Assembly (NCBI GenBank): GCA_936435175.1
Contig: OW386559.1
Coordinates: forward strand, 14,186,264 to 14,250,263
Direction of reading: 5' to 3'
Length of the DNA: 64,000 nucleotides
Source of the DNA: Glyphotaelius pellucidus
Taxonomy: Eukaryota > Arthropoda > Insecta > Trichoptera > Limnephilidae
Under the pieces are notes generated by a model that ran no database searches, was not told the DNA's origin, and worked only from the letters and a program-made list of their open reading frames with translations. Both the position numbers and the translations under genes were made by a program. Shown here in pieces: positions 49,601 through 53,658 of this stretch (position 1 is its first letter; every line of letters begins with the position of its first letter).

Positions 49601-51001
49601 TCTCAAAAATTACATGTTTATTTCGAATTATAGAATTTGAAAGCATATTTTAACACCTTTCAAAAGCAGTTTAGTTTTCATAAACGTTCAGAAATATTCC
49701 ATTTATTTGGATTTTATTGCAAAGCGGAAATATTTAGACAGAATGTGCCCGAGGCCTGAGGGGTTAACCACATTAATCAAAGATTGTGTATTTATAACTT
49801 GTATTTGCCCTCTGCAGGTCACCTGATGGGAGGCATCAGCGTCCGCTGGGATATGCGAACGCTGGGCGAGGCTTGCAAGCCCGACCACGGCTTCACCAAC
49901 GAGTCGCGCGCCATCCGCTTCCTCCTGGAGATTCTCACCTCCTACGATACGCATGAGCAGCGCCTTTTCCTGCAGTTCATCACCGGCAGTCCGCGCCTGC
50001 CCACCGGAGGTAAGAGACTACACTGCTGTAATTAATTAGTGGTCATCTGCCATTAACCTCTCAAATGCCACGGGAGGAAACTCGAAAATTTCGCGATGTT
50101 TTGACTTTGACGTATTTTATGCTATCGTATATAATATTTACCGAAACACGTTCCCTGAACAATAAACTATGCTTACAAATAACATTACTTGCGTTTATTT
50201 GACAAATTGATAGATTTATCGATCTTTTCATGACATGCGATGCTCAAAGTTTGACAGCTCGAATCGCGGCAGAAATGTCATTTCTAAAGTCATAGATATG
50301 TGCAAAGATGATTATTTGAGAGGCTAGGTGTGTTCCTTGTATCTGTTATGTCAAGAACAAGAATGCCCCAAGCGATTCTGACCTTGTCCTTCATACATTT
50401 CCTTTATACATAAGGTTTAAAATCGCATATCAAAAAGTTTTTTTTTATTATTTGGCTATAGGGCGCGTCCCGGGCGCGCAATCGGCAGTCCAGGAGTTAA
50501 CACACTGTTGTTGGGGCAAAAGTCAGGCCGAGAATTGAGTCCGTCATCAGGATAAAGATGGCATTCCTAGACACTGGTGAAGTGGCTGATGTAATCCACT
50601 TTAACGAGTATTGACAATGAAACAGTTACTACATTAGCCCTACATGACATGTCTGTCGTGATGGTGGACACTGCAAGACTGTCCGAAAAGTTGGCTTTGA
50701 TGTAGTCAAAAGATGAAAGATCTTTTTGGATATTTTGGATACATGGTGTGCACATTGATGAATCTGTATTTTATAATGTTTCTCATATTAATTTTTGTTT
50801 CCAGGTTTCAAAGCACTGTCTCCGCCGCTTACGGTGGTACGCAAGACGCTCGATCCCAACGTGAATGCAGACGACTATCTCCCGTCCGTCATGACCTGCG
50901 TCAACTATCTCAAACTGCCCGACTACTCGTCCATAGAAGTGATGCGAGCCAAACTCAGGGTGGCCGCCAGCGAGGGCCAACACTCATTCCATCTCTCATA
51001 A
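10567..51001 (+). CDS. ctrip: TRIP12/circadian trip HECT E3 ubiquitin-protein ligase, 40 coding exons
   Basis: Spliced gene for the TRIP12-type HECT ubiquitin ligase, a mainly nuclear enzyme of the ubiquitin-fusion-degradation pathway; the Drosophila orthologue ctrip acts in circadian CLOCK/PERIOD turnover (family knowledge). The exons, listed separately, total 6642 nt: 2213 residues plus TAA, every junction in phase, all introns GT-AG. Residues 1-383 are basic and Ser/Arg-rich with NLS-like KKRR (94-97). Armadillo-like repeats span about 384-750 (SSSDDSEVGRLQALLEARG, INAQR). The WWE domain is about 768-835 (WQWRDD, INEDTGT). A second basic motif LKRKRAPKR is at 1102-1110. The HECT domain runs from about 1745 to the end, with catalytic Cys2180 in VMTCVNYLKLPDYSS and the C-terminus SFHLS. 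The start is the first ATG after an in-frame TAG at 10474. Vertebrate TRIP12 is about 2000 residues. The N-terminal exon 1 is the least certain part; the HECT end is certain. Confidence 0.95.
10711..10961 (+). CDS. ctrip: TRIP12 exon 2
   Basis: Residues 17-100. Very GC-rich, encoding an Arg/Ser/Pro-rich disordered stretch, then LDSDHSLYSPRPQPLKKRR with an NLS-like basic cluster. Acceptor tgttttgcag, donor aag|gtaacc, phase 1 out. Confidence 0.8.
11716..11892 (+). CDS. ctrip: TRIP12 exon 3
   Basis: Residues 101-159, starting GATGGTPPKKQR. Basic and Ser-rich, with RQRRKSIPERRR, consistent with the disordered nuclear N-terminus. Acceptor tgatttag, donor tcag|gtatgt, phase 1 at both ends. Confidence 0.85.
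11893..12190 (+). repeat. Pyrimidine-rich degenerate cttgtc repeat in intron 3
   Basis: Many copies of cttgtcc/cttgcattcttgtc over ~300 bp give long open frames on + by composition only. No protein resemblance. Confidence 0.5.
12190..12680 (-). pseudogene. Reverse transcriptase fragment (LINE) in intron 3
   Basis: The minus strand encodes FYLKSGVRQGGSMSPV (12571-12606 for the core), reverse transcriptase motif 4 of LINE enzymes (GVRQGxxLSP). Further on it encodes FRYLGHNIRKPER, like the FxYLGxxI motif. The interval between is broken by stops. Confidence 0.65.
13154..13721 (+). mobile_element. TTAA MITE family C, 568 bp
   Basis: Starts TTAATCTATCAGG and ends CCTGAGGGGTTAA, an imperfect inverted repeat with TTAA ends. 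Other copies: 18945-19209, 40030-40215, 44311-44950, 49330-49767, 59694-60292. Confidence 0.7.
14421..14892 (+). mobile_element. TTAA MITE family A
   Basis: Starts ttaactcgtcaaatgcc and ends cggcaagggaccggttaa. It shares the blocks tattttgtgggtttatttta, caataaactatgcatgaaaa and ccccaagcgattctgacctt with copies at 25076, 39320, 40801, 45628, 47368 and 50053. Confidence 0.75.
15023..15142. repeat. 120-bp element with a perfect 23-bp inverted repeat
   Basis: 15023-15045 (starts TTAATGAAAACAAATAAC) is exactly complementary to 15120-15142. The 74-bp interior is AT-rich. Both ends carry TTAA, so this may be a minimal TTAA MITE. Confidence 0.7.
15960..16203 (+). pseudogene. LINE ORF2 C-terminal zinc-finger fragment
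   Basis: Encodes SHRRFARMLHRWGLEDS, then the Cys/His motif CECGAVQTTEYVVNACPL and a PQALG-stop-LADLDAPL tail, as found at the C-terminus of many insect non-LTR retrotransposons. No upstream reverse transcriptase is attached. Confidence 0.65.
16760..17315 (+). mobile_element. TTAA MITE family B, 3'-truncated
   Basis: Starts ttaacctgttgaatg. Shares caaatatccatataaaac and gcgattgttttctgttta with the complete copy at 27150-27768, and a 3' block with family A. Confidence 0.65.
17458..17568 (+). CDS. ctrip: TRIP12 exon 4
   Basis: Residues 160-196, starting VSSTASEGSLDSGNS; Ser/Thr-rich linker. Separated from exon 3 by the largest intron of the gene, 5.6 kb and packed with repeats. Phase 1 at both ends, so the exon could be skipped without a frameshift. 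Confidence 0.85.
17850..17940 (-). repeat. Short retroposon tail fragments in intron 4
   Basis: 17850-17892 is a minus-strand piece of the hairpin tail (T run, then gaggccctaaggaaaataat); 17893-17940 is a minus-strand piece of SINE family 1. Confidence 0.5.
17972..18382 (+). mobile_element. tRNA-derived SINE family 1, full copy
   Basis: Head with an A-box-like TAATCGATGG (17980-17989) and a B-box TGTTCAAATCCC (18023-18034), then the conserved body and a poly-A from about 18363. Oriented with TRIP12, in intron 4. Confidence 0.75.
18472..18563 (+). CDS. ctrip: TRIP12 exon 5
   Basis: Residues 197-227, starting EAKPKLRHSSRIP. A second in-frame AG 6 nt upstream (after atcag, exon start 18466) would add Val-Ser, so the acceptor is ambiguous. 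Donor aaag|gtaatg, phase 0. Confidence 0.85.
18945..19209 (-). mobile_element. TTAA MITE family C, internally deleted
   Basis: Minus-strand copy retaining aaatatttccactgtgcagt, actgtttttgaaaggtgtta and gcgaacaaattagcctgagg near its end. Confidence 0.6.
19320..19353. repeat. Perfect 34-bp palindrome (16-bp stem, 2-nt loop)
   Basis: ATTAAGATCAGTCAAT (19320-19335), TC, then its exact complement (19338-19353). Lies in intron 5 and would extrude as a cruciform or fold as a strong RNA hairpin. Confidence 0.85.
19547..19753. mobile_element. Short MITE with TACAGGG-type ends
   Basis: Starts TACAGGGTGTTAAGGG and ends CCCCTAAAATCCTGTA. Internal inverted arms gagtaaaaa(t)gtaaa / tttttactcc make it largely self-complementary. 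Partial copies start at 26014 and 36562. Confidence 0.65.
20038..20130 (+). CDS. ctrip: TRIP12 exon 6
   Basis: Residues 228-258, starting AQSSNNLGARLGRSS and ending PPPPKRQ; Ser/Pro-rich and basic. Phase 0 on both sides, a symmetrical 93-nt exon. A ~726-bp inverted-repeat element begins only 69 bp after its donor. Confidence 0.85.
20199..20924. mobile_element. ~726-bp inverted-repeat element in intron 6
   Basis: Left end ACACTCATAAGTT, right end AACTTACGAGTGT; weaker arm similarity continues (gacttatg / cataagtt). The interior repeats taagtt and acttac words. Non-coding. Confidence 0.65.
20985..21260 (+). repeat. Degenerate minisatellite in intron 6
   Basis: About seven diverged copies of a ~36-bp unit built on ctggatcaagacttggctcg and tctgggttta. 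Confidence 0.65.
21527..21686 (+). CDS. ctrip: TRIP12 exon 7
   Basis: Residues 259-311. Strongly charged Glu/Arg run (ESEREREREGEER type), then NTNTTSSNRRDKR. Acceptor tttgtttcag, donor agag|gtaaca, phase 1 out. Confidence 0.85.
22093..22205 (+). CDS. ctrip: TRIP12 exon 8
   Basis: Residues 312-349. Gly/Ser-rich (SSGGSSGGGRRG), then Asn/Ala-rich, low complexity. Acceptor gtgttgtag, donor ctg|gtgagc. Confidence 0.85.
22380..22490 (+). repeat. aacagtaac degenerate tandem repeat
   Basis: Runs of acagaacagtaac and acagtaaca over ~110 bp at the start of intron 8. Confidence 0.55.
22570..23290 (-). pseudogene. LINE ORF2 C-terminus and 3' end, minus strand, decayed
   Basis: The minus-strand copy of the 5790-6462 element. 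Upstream piece RALKQRIEKHLKSVSSWGKN, then LSDQLRYEGSTEVRVKLASR, then the downstream motif near 22730 (tgaaaaatgtcaaccgtg read in reverse) and the hairpin tail near 22575-22650. Frameshifted throughout. Confidence 0.7.
23400..23605 (-). repeat. tRNA-derived SINE family 2, diverged copy
   Basis: Matches the minus-strand element at 37475-37690 (aaaatgttgcttgtg, tgatggag, cattccc...aggaataacc) with a worn tRNA-like head near 23545-23600. Confidence 0.55.
23666..23768 (+). CDS. ctrip: TRIP12 exon 9
   Basis: Residues 350-383, starting GAVPSTSSNVQQNAPPYPS and ending KAKAK; last exon of the disordered N-terminal part. Donor aaag|gtacgt, phase 1. Confidence 0.85.
24073..24330 (+). repeat. SINE-like retroposon with hairpin tail
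   Basis: 5'-truncated copy: ggtcaccccaagtggtttgc, then ttcctacccaccccttaaac, then ccctccacacagcatcc and an A-run at about 24316-24327. Confidence 0.7.
24651..24830 (+). CDS. ctrip: TRIP12 exon 10, start of armadillo-like region
   Basis: Residues 384-443. Carries the family signature GESSSDDSEVGRLQALLEARG followed by GPRMQHLLHRTIG, nearly identical to vertebrate TRIP12. This is the first strongly conserved exon and anchors the identification. Confidence 0.97.
25076..25511 (+). mobile_element. TTAA MITE family A
   Basis: Contains tttgtgggtttattttatgc, ccttgaacaataaactatgc and caagcaattctgacc; ends gtaggcattaa, 34 bp before TRIP12 exon 11. The left TTAA is lost. Confidence 0.65.
25546..25736 (+). 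CDS. ctrip: TRIP12 exon 11, armadillo-like repeats
   Basis: Residues 444-507. QLQAVIEMCQLLVMGNEDTL and VVPALITLLGMEHNFDM are armadillo-type helices conserved in TRIP12. Phase 1 in, 0 out. Confidence 0.97.
26014..26290 (+). repeat. TACAGGG element copy with T/A tracts
   Basis: Starts tacagggtgttaaggg and matches 19547 through gattcctgacattatt; then a long T run (about 26120-26139). The right terminus is not recognisable. Confidence 0.55.
26537..26725 (+). CDS. ctrip: TRIP12 exon 12, armadillo-like repeats
   Basis: Residues 508-570: MNHACRALTYMMEALP, then DVAEQSLTALDMLSRRHSK. Phase 0 on both sides; acceptor aattccag, donor gcg|gtaagt. Confidence 0.97.
27150..27768 (+). mobile_element. TTAA MITE family B, complete, 619 bp
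   Basis: Starts TTAATCTCTCAAATGCC and ends GGCAGGTGACTGGTTAA. Its first 17 and last ~150 bases match family A, so A and B are relatives with different interiors. Confidence 0.75.
28134..28418 (+). CDS. ctrip: TRIP12 exon 13, armadillo-like repeats
   Basis: Residues 571-665, the longest coding exon. Includes LDFFSINAQRAALSI, DSLPLLASRLTQQDKKAVES and ELLTNLQQL, all conserved in the family. Phase 0 on both sides. Confidence 0.97.
28735..29500 (+). repeat. 30-bp pyrimidine-rich minisatellite in intron 13
   Basis: Around ten clear copies at 29173-29480 of a 30-bp unit (tatccatttatatccctt + attttatttt), more at 28735-28830. A unit length divisible by three yields a long spurious repeating frame. 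Confidence 0.8.
28834..29172 (+). mobile_element. SINE-like retroposon inserted in the minisatellite
   Basis: Full copy from caatttgggaggcgggaatg through ccaagtggttcgctacg, ccttaaacccttttccttcc and ctccacacagcatcc to gtgtggagctcatgt and an A-rich tail. Flanked on both sides by minisatellite units. Confidence 0.75.
29793..29966 (+). CDS. ctrip: TRIP12 exon 14
   Basis: Residues 666-723: STGTFITVLRMLSVMCSSCP and LLKQNIADTLLFLLTGSS, end of the armadillo-like block. Phase 0 on both sides. Confidence 0.96.
30381..30558 (+). CDS. ctrip: TRIP12 exon 15, start of WWE domain
   Basis: Residues 724-782: RSPPELYEITCLIAELMPHL, then SWQWRDDT, the first Trp pair of the WWE fold. WWE domains in E3 ligases bind ADP-ribose-type ligands (family knowledge). 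Phase 1 out. Confidence 0.96.
31227..31430 (+). CDS. ctrip: TRIP12 exon 16, WWE domain
   Basis: Residues 783-850: GAWHSYTAVDSRIIEAAHQ, TYIVDFLSMKQINEDTGT. Completes the WWE domain begun in exon 15. Phase 1 at both ends. Confidence 0.96.
31602..31804 (+). CDS. ctrip: TRIP12 exon 17
   Basis: Residues 851-918. The second half (LLEVYSSSAGPAVRCQCLKALLRMVYHAEPDML in two parts) matches the family. The first ~30 residues, with VCVRGAGGKRV, diverge and appear a few residues shorter than vertebrate TRIP12. Acceptor atttgtag. Confidence 0.9.
31884..32279 (+). mobile_element. Helitron-like non-autonomous element
   Basis: Begins TC after an A (31883/31884) and ends CTAG before a T (32276-32279/32280), the A^T insertion and TC...CTRR ends expected of Helitrons. 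The 3' hairpin gctgggt/acccagc immediately precedes the end. Non-coding, 396 bp, in intron 17. Confidence 0.75.
32347..32640 (-). pseudogene. LINE ORF2 C-terminal fragment in intron 17
   Basis: Two adjoining minus-strand frames, LVFIYKLKNKMLPDYMLNNV and STRNCNDFRLPKSNLSGTQN...GFKMFNELP, match the C-terminal tail of a non-LTR reverse transcriptase (FIYKxKNxxLP..., NxFRLP...KGxxxFNELP), separated by a frameshift. Confidence 0.65.
32834..32977 (+). CDS. ctrip: TRIP12 exon 18
   Basis: Residues 919-966: VISSHIAGMMASNDLRIVVG, then MAEILMEKLPDVFGVHFRRE, strongly conserved. Phase 0 on both sides. Confidence 0.96.
33087..33209 (+). CDS. ctrip: TRIP12 exon 19
   Basis: Residues 967-1007. IRQLADPSVPLCLSPPKSSP: Ser/Pro-rich linker with SPPK and SPKR sites that fit proline-directed kinases (inference). 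Phase 0. Confidence 0.88.
33316..33445 (+). CDS. ctrip: TRIP12 exon 20
   Basis: Residues 1008-1050. Low-complexity Ser/Thr/Val linker (GSTLATGVVKGSTPLSSVV). Acceptor aattctag, donor tcag|gtacga, phase 1. Confidence 0.85.
33714..33828 (+). CDS. ctrip: TRIP12 exon 21
   Basis: Residues 1051-1088: AISIESSISIGPNGSTTSIE linker. Donor aag|gtaaaa, phase 2. Confidence 0.85.
33916..34082 (+). CDS. ctrip: TRIP12 exon 22
   Basis: Residues 1089-1144. LTDVLKRKRAPKR is the conserved basic motif of the family and NLS-like. It is followed by Ala/Gly-rich sequence and a His-rich end. Phase 2 in, 1 out. Confidence 0.9.
34140..34480 (-). repeat. Decayed LINE 3' fragment in intron 22
   Basis: Reverse-oriented traces of the hairpin tail (tggagatgctgtgtgga) and of gaaaatgtcaactgtg; heavily diverged. 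Confidence 0.45.
34699..34864 (+). CDS. ctrip: TRIP12 exon 23
   Basis: Residues 1145-1199. TSFLASLNPARW and GLGAVSRDSLQSN match the TRIP12 linker ahead of the middle domain. Phase 1 in, 2 out. Confidence 0.92.
35282..35666 (-). mobile_element. Helitron-like element, minus strand, intron 23
   Basis: On the minus strand it ends ...CCGGGTACCAGCTAA before a T and starts near tatataaaaatcaatg. It shares caatcggatgaacggtatgg and the C-rich interior with 46915-47285. Confidence 0.65.
35750..35963 (+). CDS. ctrip: TRIP12 exon 24
   Basis: Residues 1200-1271. REKARQWVRSRALALCSEQH and LLQLRDVLVDSDISPFE fit the conserved middle region, although the stretch between them is Ala/Gly-rich and diverged. Phase 2 in, 0 out. 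Confidence 0.93.
36017..36170 (+). repeat. TTAA MITE family B fragment
   Basis: Starts ttaacctgttgaac and contains attgttttctgttta; ends about 20 bp before TRIP12 exon 25. Confidence 0.5.
36188..36327 (+). CDS. ctrip: TRIP12 exon 25
   Basis: Residues 1272-1317: VNHSGLVGALLTFLTLAAED, then LRAFLNIFTDMPLD. Donor ga|gtgagt, phase 2. Confidence 0.94.
36562..36680 (+). repeat. TACAGGG-type element fragment
   Basis: acacagggtgtaacag, then gcaattcctgagcttattt and gtagtaaaaaaagtaaa, a diverged version of 19547-19620. Confidence 0.5.
36775..36990 (+). repeat. SINE-like retroposon fragment, no tail
   Basis: gtaggtcacctccagtggtttgctgcg, ggtgacttagcag and gagagatctttgacctctcc resemble parts of the 37756 and 63555 copies. 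Its hairpin tail is absent. Confidence 0.5.
37127..37292 (+). CDS. ctrip: TRIP12 exon 26
   Basis: Residues 1318-1373: LSALVSKISACVSQLEQFPV, RVHDLPARPS, ALKFFNTHQLK, nearly identical to the family. Acceptor tgttttag. Confidence 0.96.
37475..37690 (-). mobile_element. tRNA-derived SINE family 2
   Basis: Read on the minus strand: A-box TGGTTGAGTGG (37661-37671), B-box-like GTTCGATTCC (around 37618-37628), then a body (gtaggagattttcaaacatt) and an A-rich tail (the T-rich run 37475-37500 on +). Inserted in intron 26. Confidence 0.75.
37756..38210 (+). mobile_element. SINE-like retroposon with hairpin tail, long copy
   Basis: From caatttgggtggcgggtatg through gccccaagtggttcgctagg (region), an extra ~120-bp block with tgtgcgagagactggttgag, then ccctccacacagcatccc, the hairpin and A9 at about 38200-38209. 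Confidence 0.7.
38684..38781 (+). CDS. ctrip: TRIP12 exon 27
   Basis: Residues 1374-1405: CNLQRHPSCTNLKQWKGGTV, then KIDPLALVQAIER. Donor gag|gtaaaa, phase 2. Confidence 0.96.
39002..39154 (+). CDS. ctrip: TRIP12 exon 28
   Basis: Residues 1406-1456. YLVVRGYARQRES, then an acidic run (DSDEDNTDEDIDDSLAAM). An acidic tract at this place is typical of TRIP12. Phase 2 at both ends. Confidence 0.95.
39320..39789 (+). mobile_element. TTAA MITE family A
   Basis: Conserved blocks from ggaggaaactcgaaaatttc to gtaagccactggttaa. The left TTAA is not visible. Its right end is 68 bp before TRIP12 exon 29. Confidence 0.7.
39858..39994 (+). CDS. ctrip: TRIP12 exon 29
   Basis: Residues 1457-1502: LQFMIGDTVLPYNMTVYQAV, RQFSPQANDQSETDTDTE. 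Highly conserved. Phase 2 in, 1 out. Confidence 0.96.
40030..40215 (-). repeat. TTAA MITE family C fragment
   Basis: Contains aactttggtttcataaag twice in tandem and gtgttttctctttctaacac, shared with 60090-60190. Confidence 0.55.
40501..40683 (+). CDS. ctrip: TRIP12 exon 30
   Basis: Residues 1503-1563: GNAGVWVQTHTIYYR is conserved. It is followed by a Gly/Ala-rich insert and a basic Lys/Arg cluster (GRKGKGTSTKANNRRK) ending in DDLWN. Phase 1 at both ends. Confidence 0.94.
40801..41451 (+). mobile_element. TTAA MITE family A with duplicated 5' half
   Basis: Starts ttaacccctccaatgcc. The first ~185 bp recur from about 40980 (aaatgccacggaaaaaacg); the element then continues to cggcaagggagcggttaa. 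Confidence 0.7.
41608..41753 (+). repeat. 5' part of the 54140-54781 element
   Basis: aataaggaactccagtgaa through cgctgattctgaatatataa and acataatatttaacgtagag match 54144-54275 with few differences; truncated. Confidence 0.7.
42108..42316 (+). CDS. ctrip: TRIP12 exon 31
   Basis: Residues 1564-1633. LALLRCLHALSRHWTCLY and DFVNSK match the family; the first half is diverged. Phase 1 in, 0 out. Confidence 0.93.
42919..43480 (+). repeat. pogo-type left end in intron 31
   Basis: CAGTAGAACCCCGTTAATTCG after a TA. The following ~500 bp are repeats of attcg/aattcgaaa words. No right end was found, so the right limit is approximate. Confidence 0.5.
43563..43654 (+). CDS. ctrip: TRIP12 exon 32
   Basis: Residues 1634-1663: LAAKASRQLQDPLVIMTGNL, then PQWLHQIASA. 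Donor ttg|gtaagc, phase 2. Confidence 0.96.
43968..44208 (+). CDS. ctrip: TRIP12 exon 33
   Basis: Residues 1664-1744: PFLFPFETRQLLFYAVSFDR, RLDRRKRTVSRHHILKQAEQ. Region leading into the HECT domain. Phase 2 in, 0 out. Confidence 0.97.
44311..44950 (+). mobile_element. TTAA MITE family C, 640 bp
   Basis: Starts TTAACCCGTCAGGC and ends gctcgagggattaa. The interior carries an extra segment with gtcacgcaatctcgc not seen in the other copies. Confidence 0.7.
45028..45299 (+). CDS. ctrip: TRIP12 exon 34, HECT N-lobe start
   Basis: Residues 1745-1834: IKYENEVGTGLGPTLEFYAL, ELQRADLDLWHG, then a variable acidic insert. Donor ag|gttggt is weaker than the others; the phase-2 join to exon 35 supports it. 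Confidence 0.95.
45628..45935 (-). mobile_element. TTAA MITE family A, truncated, minus strand
   Basis: ccggttgcttgccgattgcg, ggtcagaatcgcttggggca and aacgcaagtaatgttgtta; its far end is lost about 110 bp before TRIP12 exon 35. Confidence 0.65.
46048..46321 (+). CDS. ctrip: TRIP12 exon 35, HECT
   Basis: Residues 1835-1926. A variable acidic and Gly/Pro linker, then CGLFPQALGRN and KFRFLGKFMAKAVMDSRM of the HECT N-lobe. Donor atg|gtgagc. Confidence 0.97.
46600..46805 (-). repeat. pogo-type right end in intron 35
   Basis: Ends ttaatggggttctactg followed by TA, the inverse of the 42919 left end, with the same attcgaatt-rich interior. The left limit is approximate. Confidence 0.5.
46915..47285 (-). 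mobile_element. Helitron-like element, minus strand, intron 35
   Basis: Minus-strand 3' end ...CAGCTAG before a T (46914 is A on +). Same family as 35282-35666: caatcggatgaacggtatgg and a C-rich interior. Confidence 0.65.
47368..47829 (-). mobile_element. TTAA MITE family A, complete, minus strand
   Basis: Left TTAACCGGTGGTCTGCC, right ggcattcaaggggttaa: an imperfect 17-bp inverted repeat with TTAA at both ends. Confidence 0.75.
47905..48075 (+). CDS. ctrip: TRIP12 exon 36, HECT
   Basis: Residues 1927-1983: LDLPFSQTFYRWVVGEEACL, DVRHVAPELWRSL. The HECT motif LDLP..FY.W is complete. Phase 0 on both sides. Confidence 0.97.
48299..48412. mobile_element. 114-bp pogo-type MITE with TA target duplication
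   Basis: CAGTAGAACCCCGATG at the left, cgggtttctattg at the right, TA on both sides (48297-48298, 48413-48414). Ends 47 bp before TRIP12 exon 37. Confidence 0.7.
48460..48646 (+). CDS. ctrip: TRIP12 exon 37, HECT
   Basis: Residues 1984-2045: EELGLDFILPGH, ELRRGGRDIPVTAHNLANYI, then WLLIEG. Phase 1 out. Confidence 0.97.
48846..48962 (+). CDS. ctrip: TRIP12 exon 38, HECT
   Basis: Residues 2046-2084: GVSRQMDAFREGFESVFPLT, FYPEELEAIFCGTST. Phase 1 at both ends. Confidence 0.97.
49330..49767 (+). mobile_element. TTAA MITE family C, 5'-truncated
   Basis: gaaagagaaaataccacact through tttatttggattttattgc to gaggcctgaggggttaa. Right end 50 bp before TRIP12 exon 39. Confidence 0.65.
49818..50009 (+). 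CDS. ctrip: TRIP12 exon 39, HECT
   Basis: Residues 2085-2148: KPDHGFTNESRAIRFLLEIL, QRLFLQFITGSPRLPTGG, the linker into the HECT C-lobe. Phase 1 at both ends. Confidence 0.97.
50053..50500 (+). mobile_element. TTAA MITE family A, complete, 448 bp
   Basis: TTAACCTCTCAAATGCC at the left, ggcagtccaggagttaa at the right; best reference copy of the family in the window. Confidence 0.78.
50805..51001 (+). CDS. ctrip: TRIP12 exon 40, HECT C-lobe with catalytic Cys
   Basis: Residues 2149-2213 and the TAA stop. The catalytic cysteine codon is TGC at 50897-50899 (Cys2180), within LPSVMTCVNYLKLPDYSS. The protein ends EGQHSFHLS, the canonical TRIP12 C-terminus. Confidence 0.98.
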
Positions 51002-53310
51002 GGGCAACATCTCCCACCCTATCTAGCTGATTATTAATTAGTTTGGGGGAGACTGGGCCACGACGGAGCAGCAAAATGATAAACTGCAGACTGAGAAATT
51101 AATCGATTGATCTCCAGAGGTAGTAGCGAAAATTCTCAAAGATTGGCTGTGCTTAAATACAATTGCGGAGCTTATTATTCTGCTGCTCGGGCATGTTTGA
51201 CAAATGCAACCAATCCGCAATAAGCAATACAGTAACGACGAATGCCCGATTTCTGCAAACAAATCGGCCATTCATTAATTATCTCGTTATAAAGGTTGAT
51301 AAAATAACATCTCACTGTTATGAATCAGGGAATATATAATATTTTTGTATCGGGCGATAGAGTAGTATAATGTGTAACAACGGGTGGGATCACTTGTCGG
51401 TAAGAGGAAGAGCATCGTGCCAAACTTCAGAACTTGGATTAGCCCGACTTTGATGCATTTGTTCCCAGCACCGACACTGCACACGATGATACCGGTATTT
51501 GACGAGACGAAGGTATTTGTCTCCAATGTGACTAGAATTCTACACAAAAGTAAAGCTGTACAATGAAGCGACTTGGTTTAGTTTTCATGATTCTGTCTTT
51601 ATCTCGTGGATTCTTTTCAAATGAATTTTATTCTAATTTTTGTACATAAATTTGCTGTAACATATTTTTTATGCTTAGTGTAATGAAAATTCTATGATTA
51701 TATTGTATTTTTATTGTGAACTTGAAGCATTGTAATAACAGTTAGATAACGGATTAATACGATTACGCCATATTATAACAATTAGCTGATATATGATTAC
51801 CATGGGTTTCAATACATTTATACTCATAAATATTCTATTTGTGTCTAAAAATATTTTAGTGGAGGTATAAATACCATTTTATATTTTAATTTTAATTAAA
51901 TTTACTTGAATATGGAATATTCTAATATTTTTGAGCAGAGTTTATTTGTCAAATCATTCTTGAGGGTTTCATTTTAAGGTTAAGGTTACTTCCTGAATGG
52001 ATCTCGTCGATGCCCGGATCTTGGGAATGGTCCTAATTTTACCTCAGAGCGAATTACGAAGATCTCTGTGTCATCTGAAGGAAACCAACAACTTGTAGAA
52101 AGAATTGCAAGGGACTTAATGATAAATGAATCGCTCAAATTAGTGCATTTAAAATAATATCTGCAGTTAAGGAAAGTGGATGGACAATACGTCGCTTCCT
52201 GGCCAAAAAAAATGTGAAAATATTTGTAGCTACTATATTATATTTGAGTATGAAAGGAATATGTATTAATTATACGTTTAGACAATAATAACCATTGTCT
52301 TTTTCTCTTCCTTCTTTGAGGACTATAAAAGCAAAGACAGCAATCTCAGAAAACAGATTAATATAATGTTTCTTTAGAAGAAATTGAAAAGTTTAGGTGA
52401 CAAAATGATTATTTTTGTTTTGTAAGTTAATGTTGCTGACGAGGGTGACTCACTGTGCACTTGATTATTGTTAACCGAGGTGGTTTTTCTGGATTGTTGC
52501 AGCGAGCATTTAACTCCCTACAGACATGTTAAAGTAAAAACTATTTGAAATCTAACCGCAAAATATATCAAACACATTAATGAAAACCCAATAAAATTGG
52601 GTGTATTGAAGATTACCATCTTTGCTTCTATACTCTTCGTATTATTATTGTCAACGGCCGAATTCAGTTAAATATGTTGTGTTAATGTATTTAGTTTTTG
52701 GTACTCTTTTTTTTATTAATAACAATAATAATTAATAAATAATAATTTTGGTGTGCAATATGAAAGGCAATTTACGCATCGCCCCATCGGCGGCCATTAT
52801 TGTATATGAAATAATATGTTTTATGGGTTATATCTTTTTGGTTACTTGTGACCAGCATTGTAAACGTTCTGGCTGATGATTGATATATTTACACAATATG
52901 TATTTAATATAAATAGCGGTAGAATACGTCTCGATGTTTGAAATTATAATTGTATAATAATAGAGTGGATACGGTTCACATTGTTTTACCATAACACGGC
53001 GCTTCCCTCAGGAAAACGGATCTCCAACACGGCCTGTCTTTTCTTTTATAACAAACTTCTGTCTCATTCTCTTCCCCTTTTCGTGCCCACCGACGGCCAC
53101 TGAACGCTGATCACTGAATCCCGCTATCTCCTCGTGTTTATATAACTTGTTGTTTTGTCAGCGGGAGGCGCTAACTTGTGTAAATTATCAGGTCCTCTTT
53201 CAGAAGTGAAGTGTCTTCTTCTTTTATAAAGTGAAATCTAGATTTCAAACTATGATTGTGGTTTAAAACTATATGAATGATTTTTACTTGAATAAAAAAT
53301 TATAATTACA
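51002..53310 (+). other. ctrip: Probable TRIP12 3' UTR
   Basis: AT-rich DNA downstream of the stop with no gene and no clear transposon until about 53.6 kb. Candidate AATAAA signals are near 52589, 52735 and 53293. The polyadenylation site in use cannot be chosen from sequence. Confidence 0.4.
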
Positions 53311-53658
53311 ATTGCCATCTTTTTAATTTTTCTTCCTATAATTTTTATTATATTGTATAATAATTTTATTAACTGGTTTTACCTGAGATTTGAATTGAAT
53401 TTGGGATACAGAATTTCACATATTTTGTGAAAATTAATGGATGTTTCAAATCTCTGCAGCTCATGATGGGAATGATTTTGCAAGCTGAAAATGGTTGCAT
53501 TAACCTGAAAATTTGAAACAAAAAAGCTCTGTAAATTTTACGAGGCTTTCAAGAGTTTTTGCTGCTTCAGAAAAGAAAACAGATTTTACAAGTCGAAAGT
53601 GCATTTTTGACCGTGTATGCAGACAAGATTTTTGTGCCAATGGTTGTAGATGATTACG

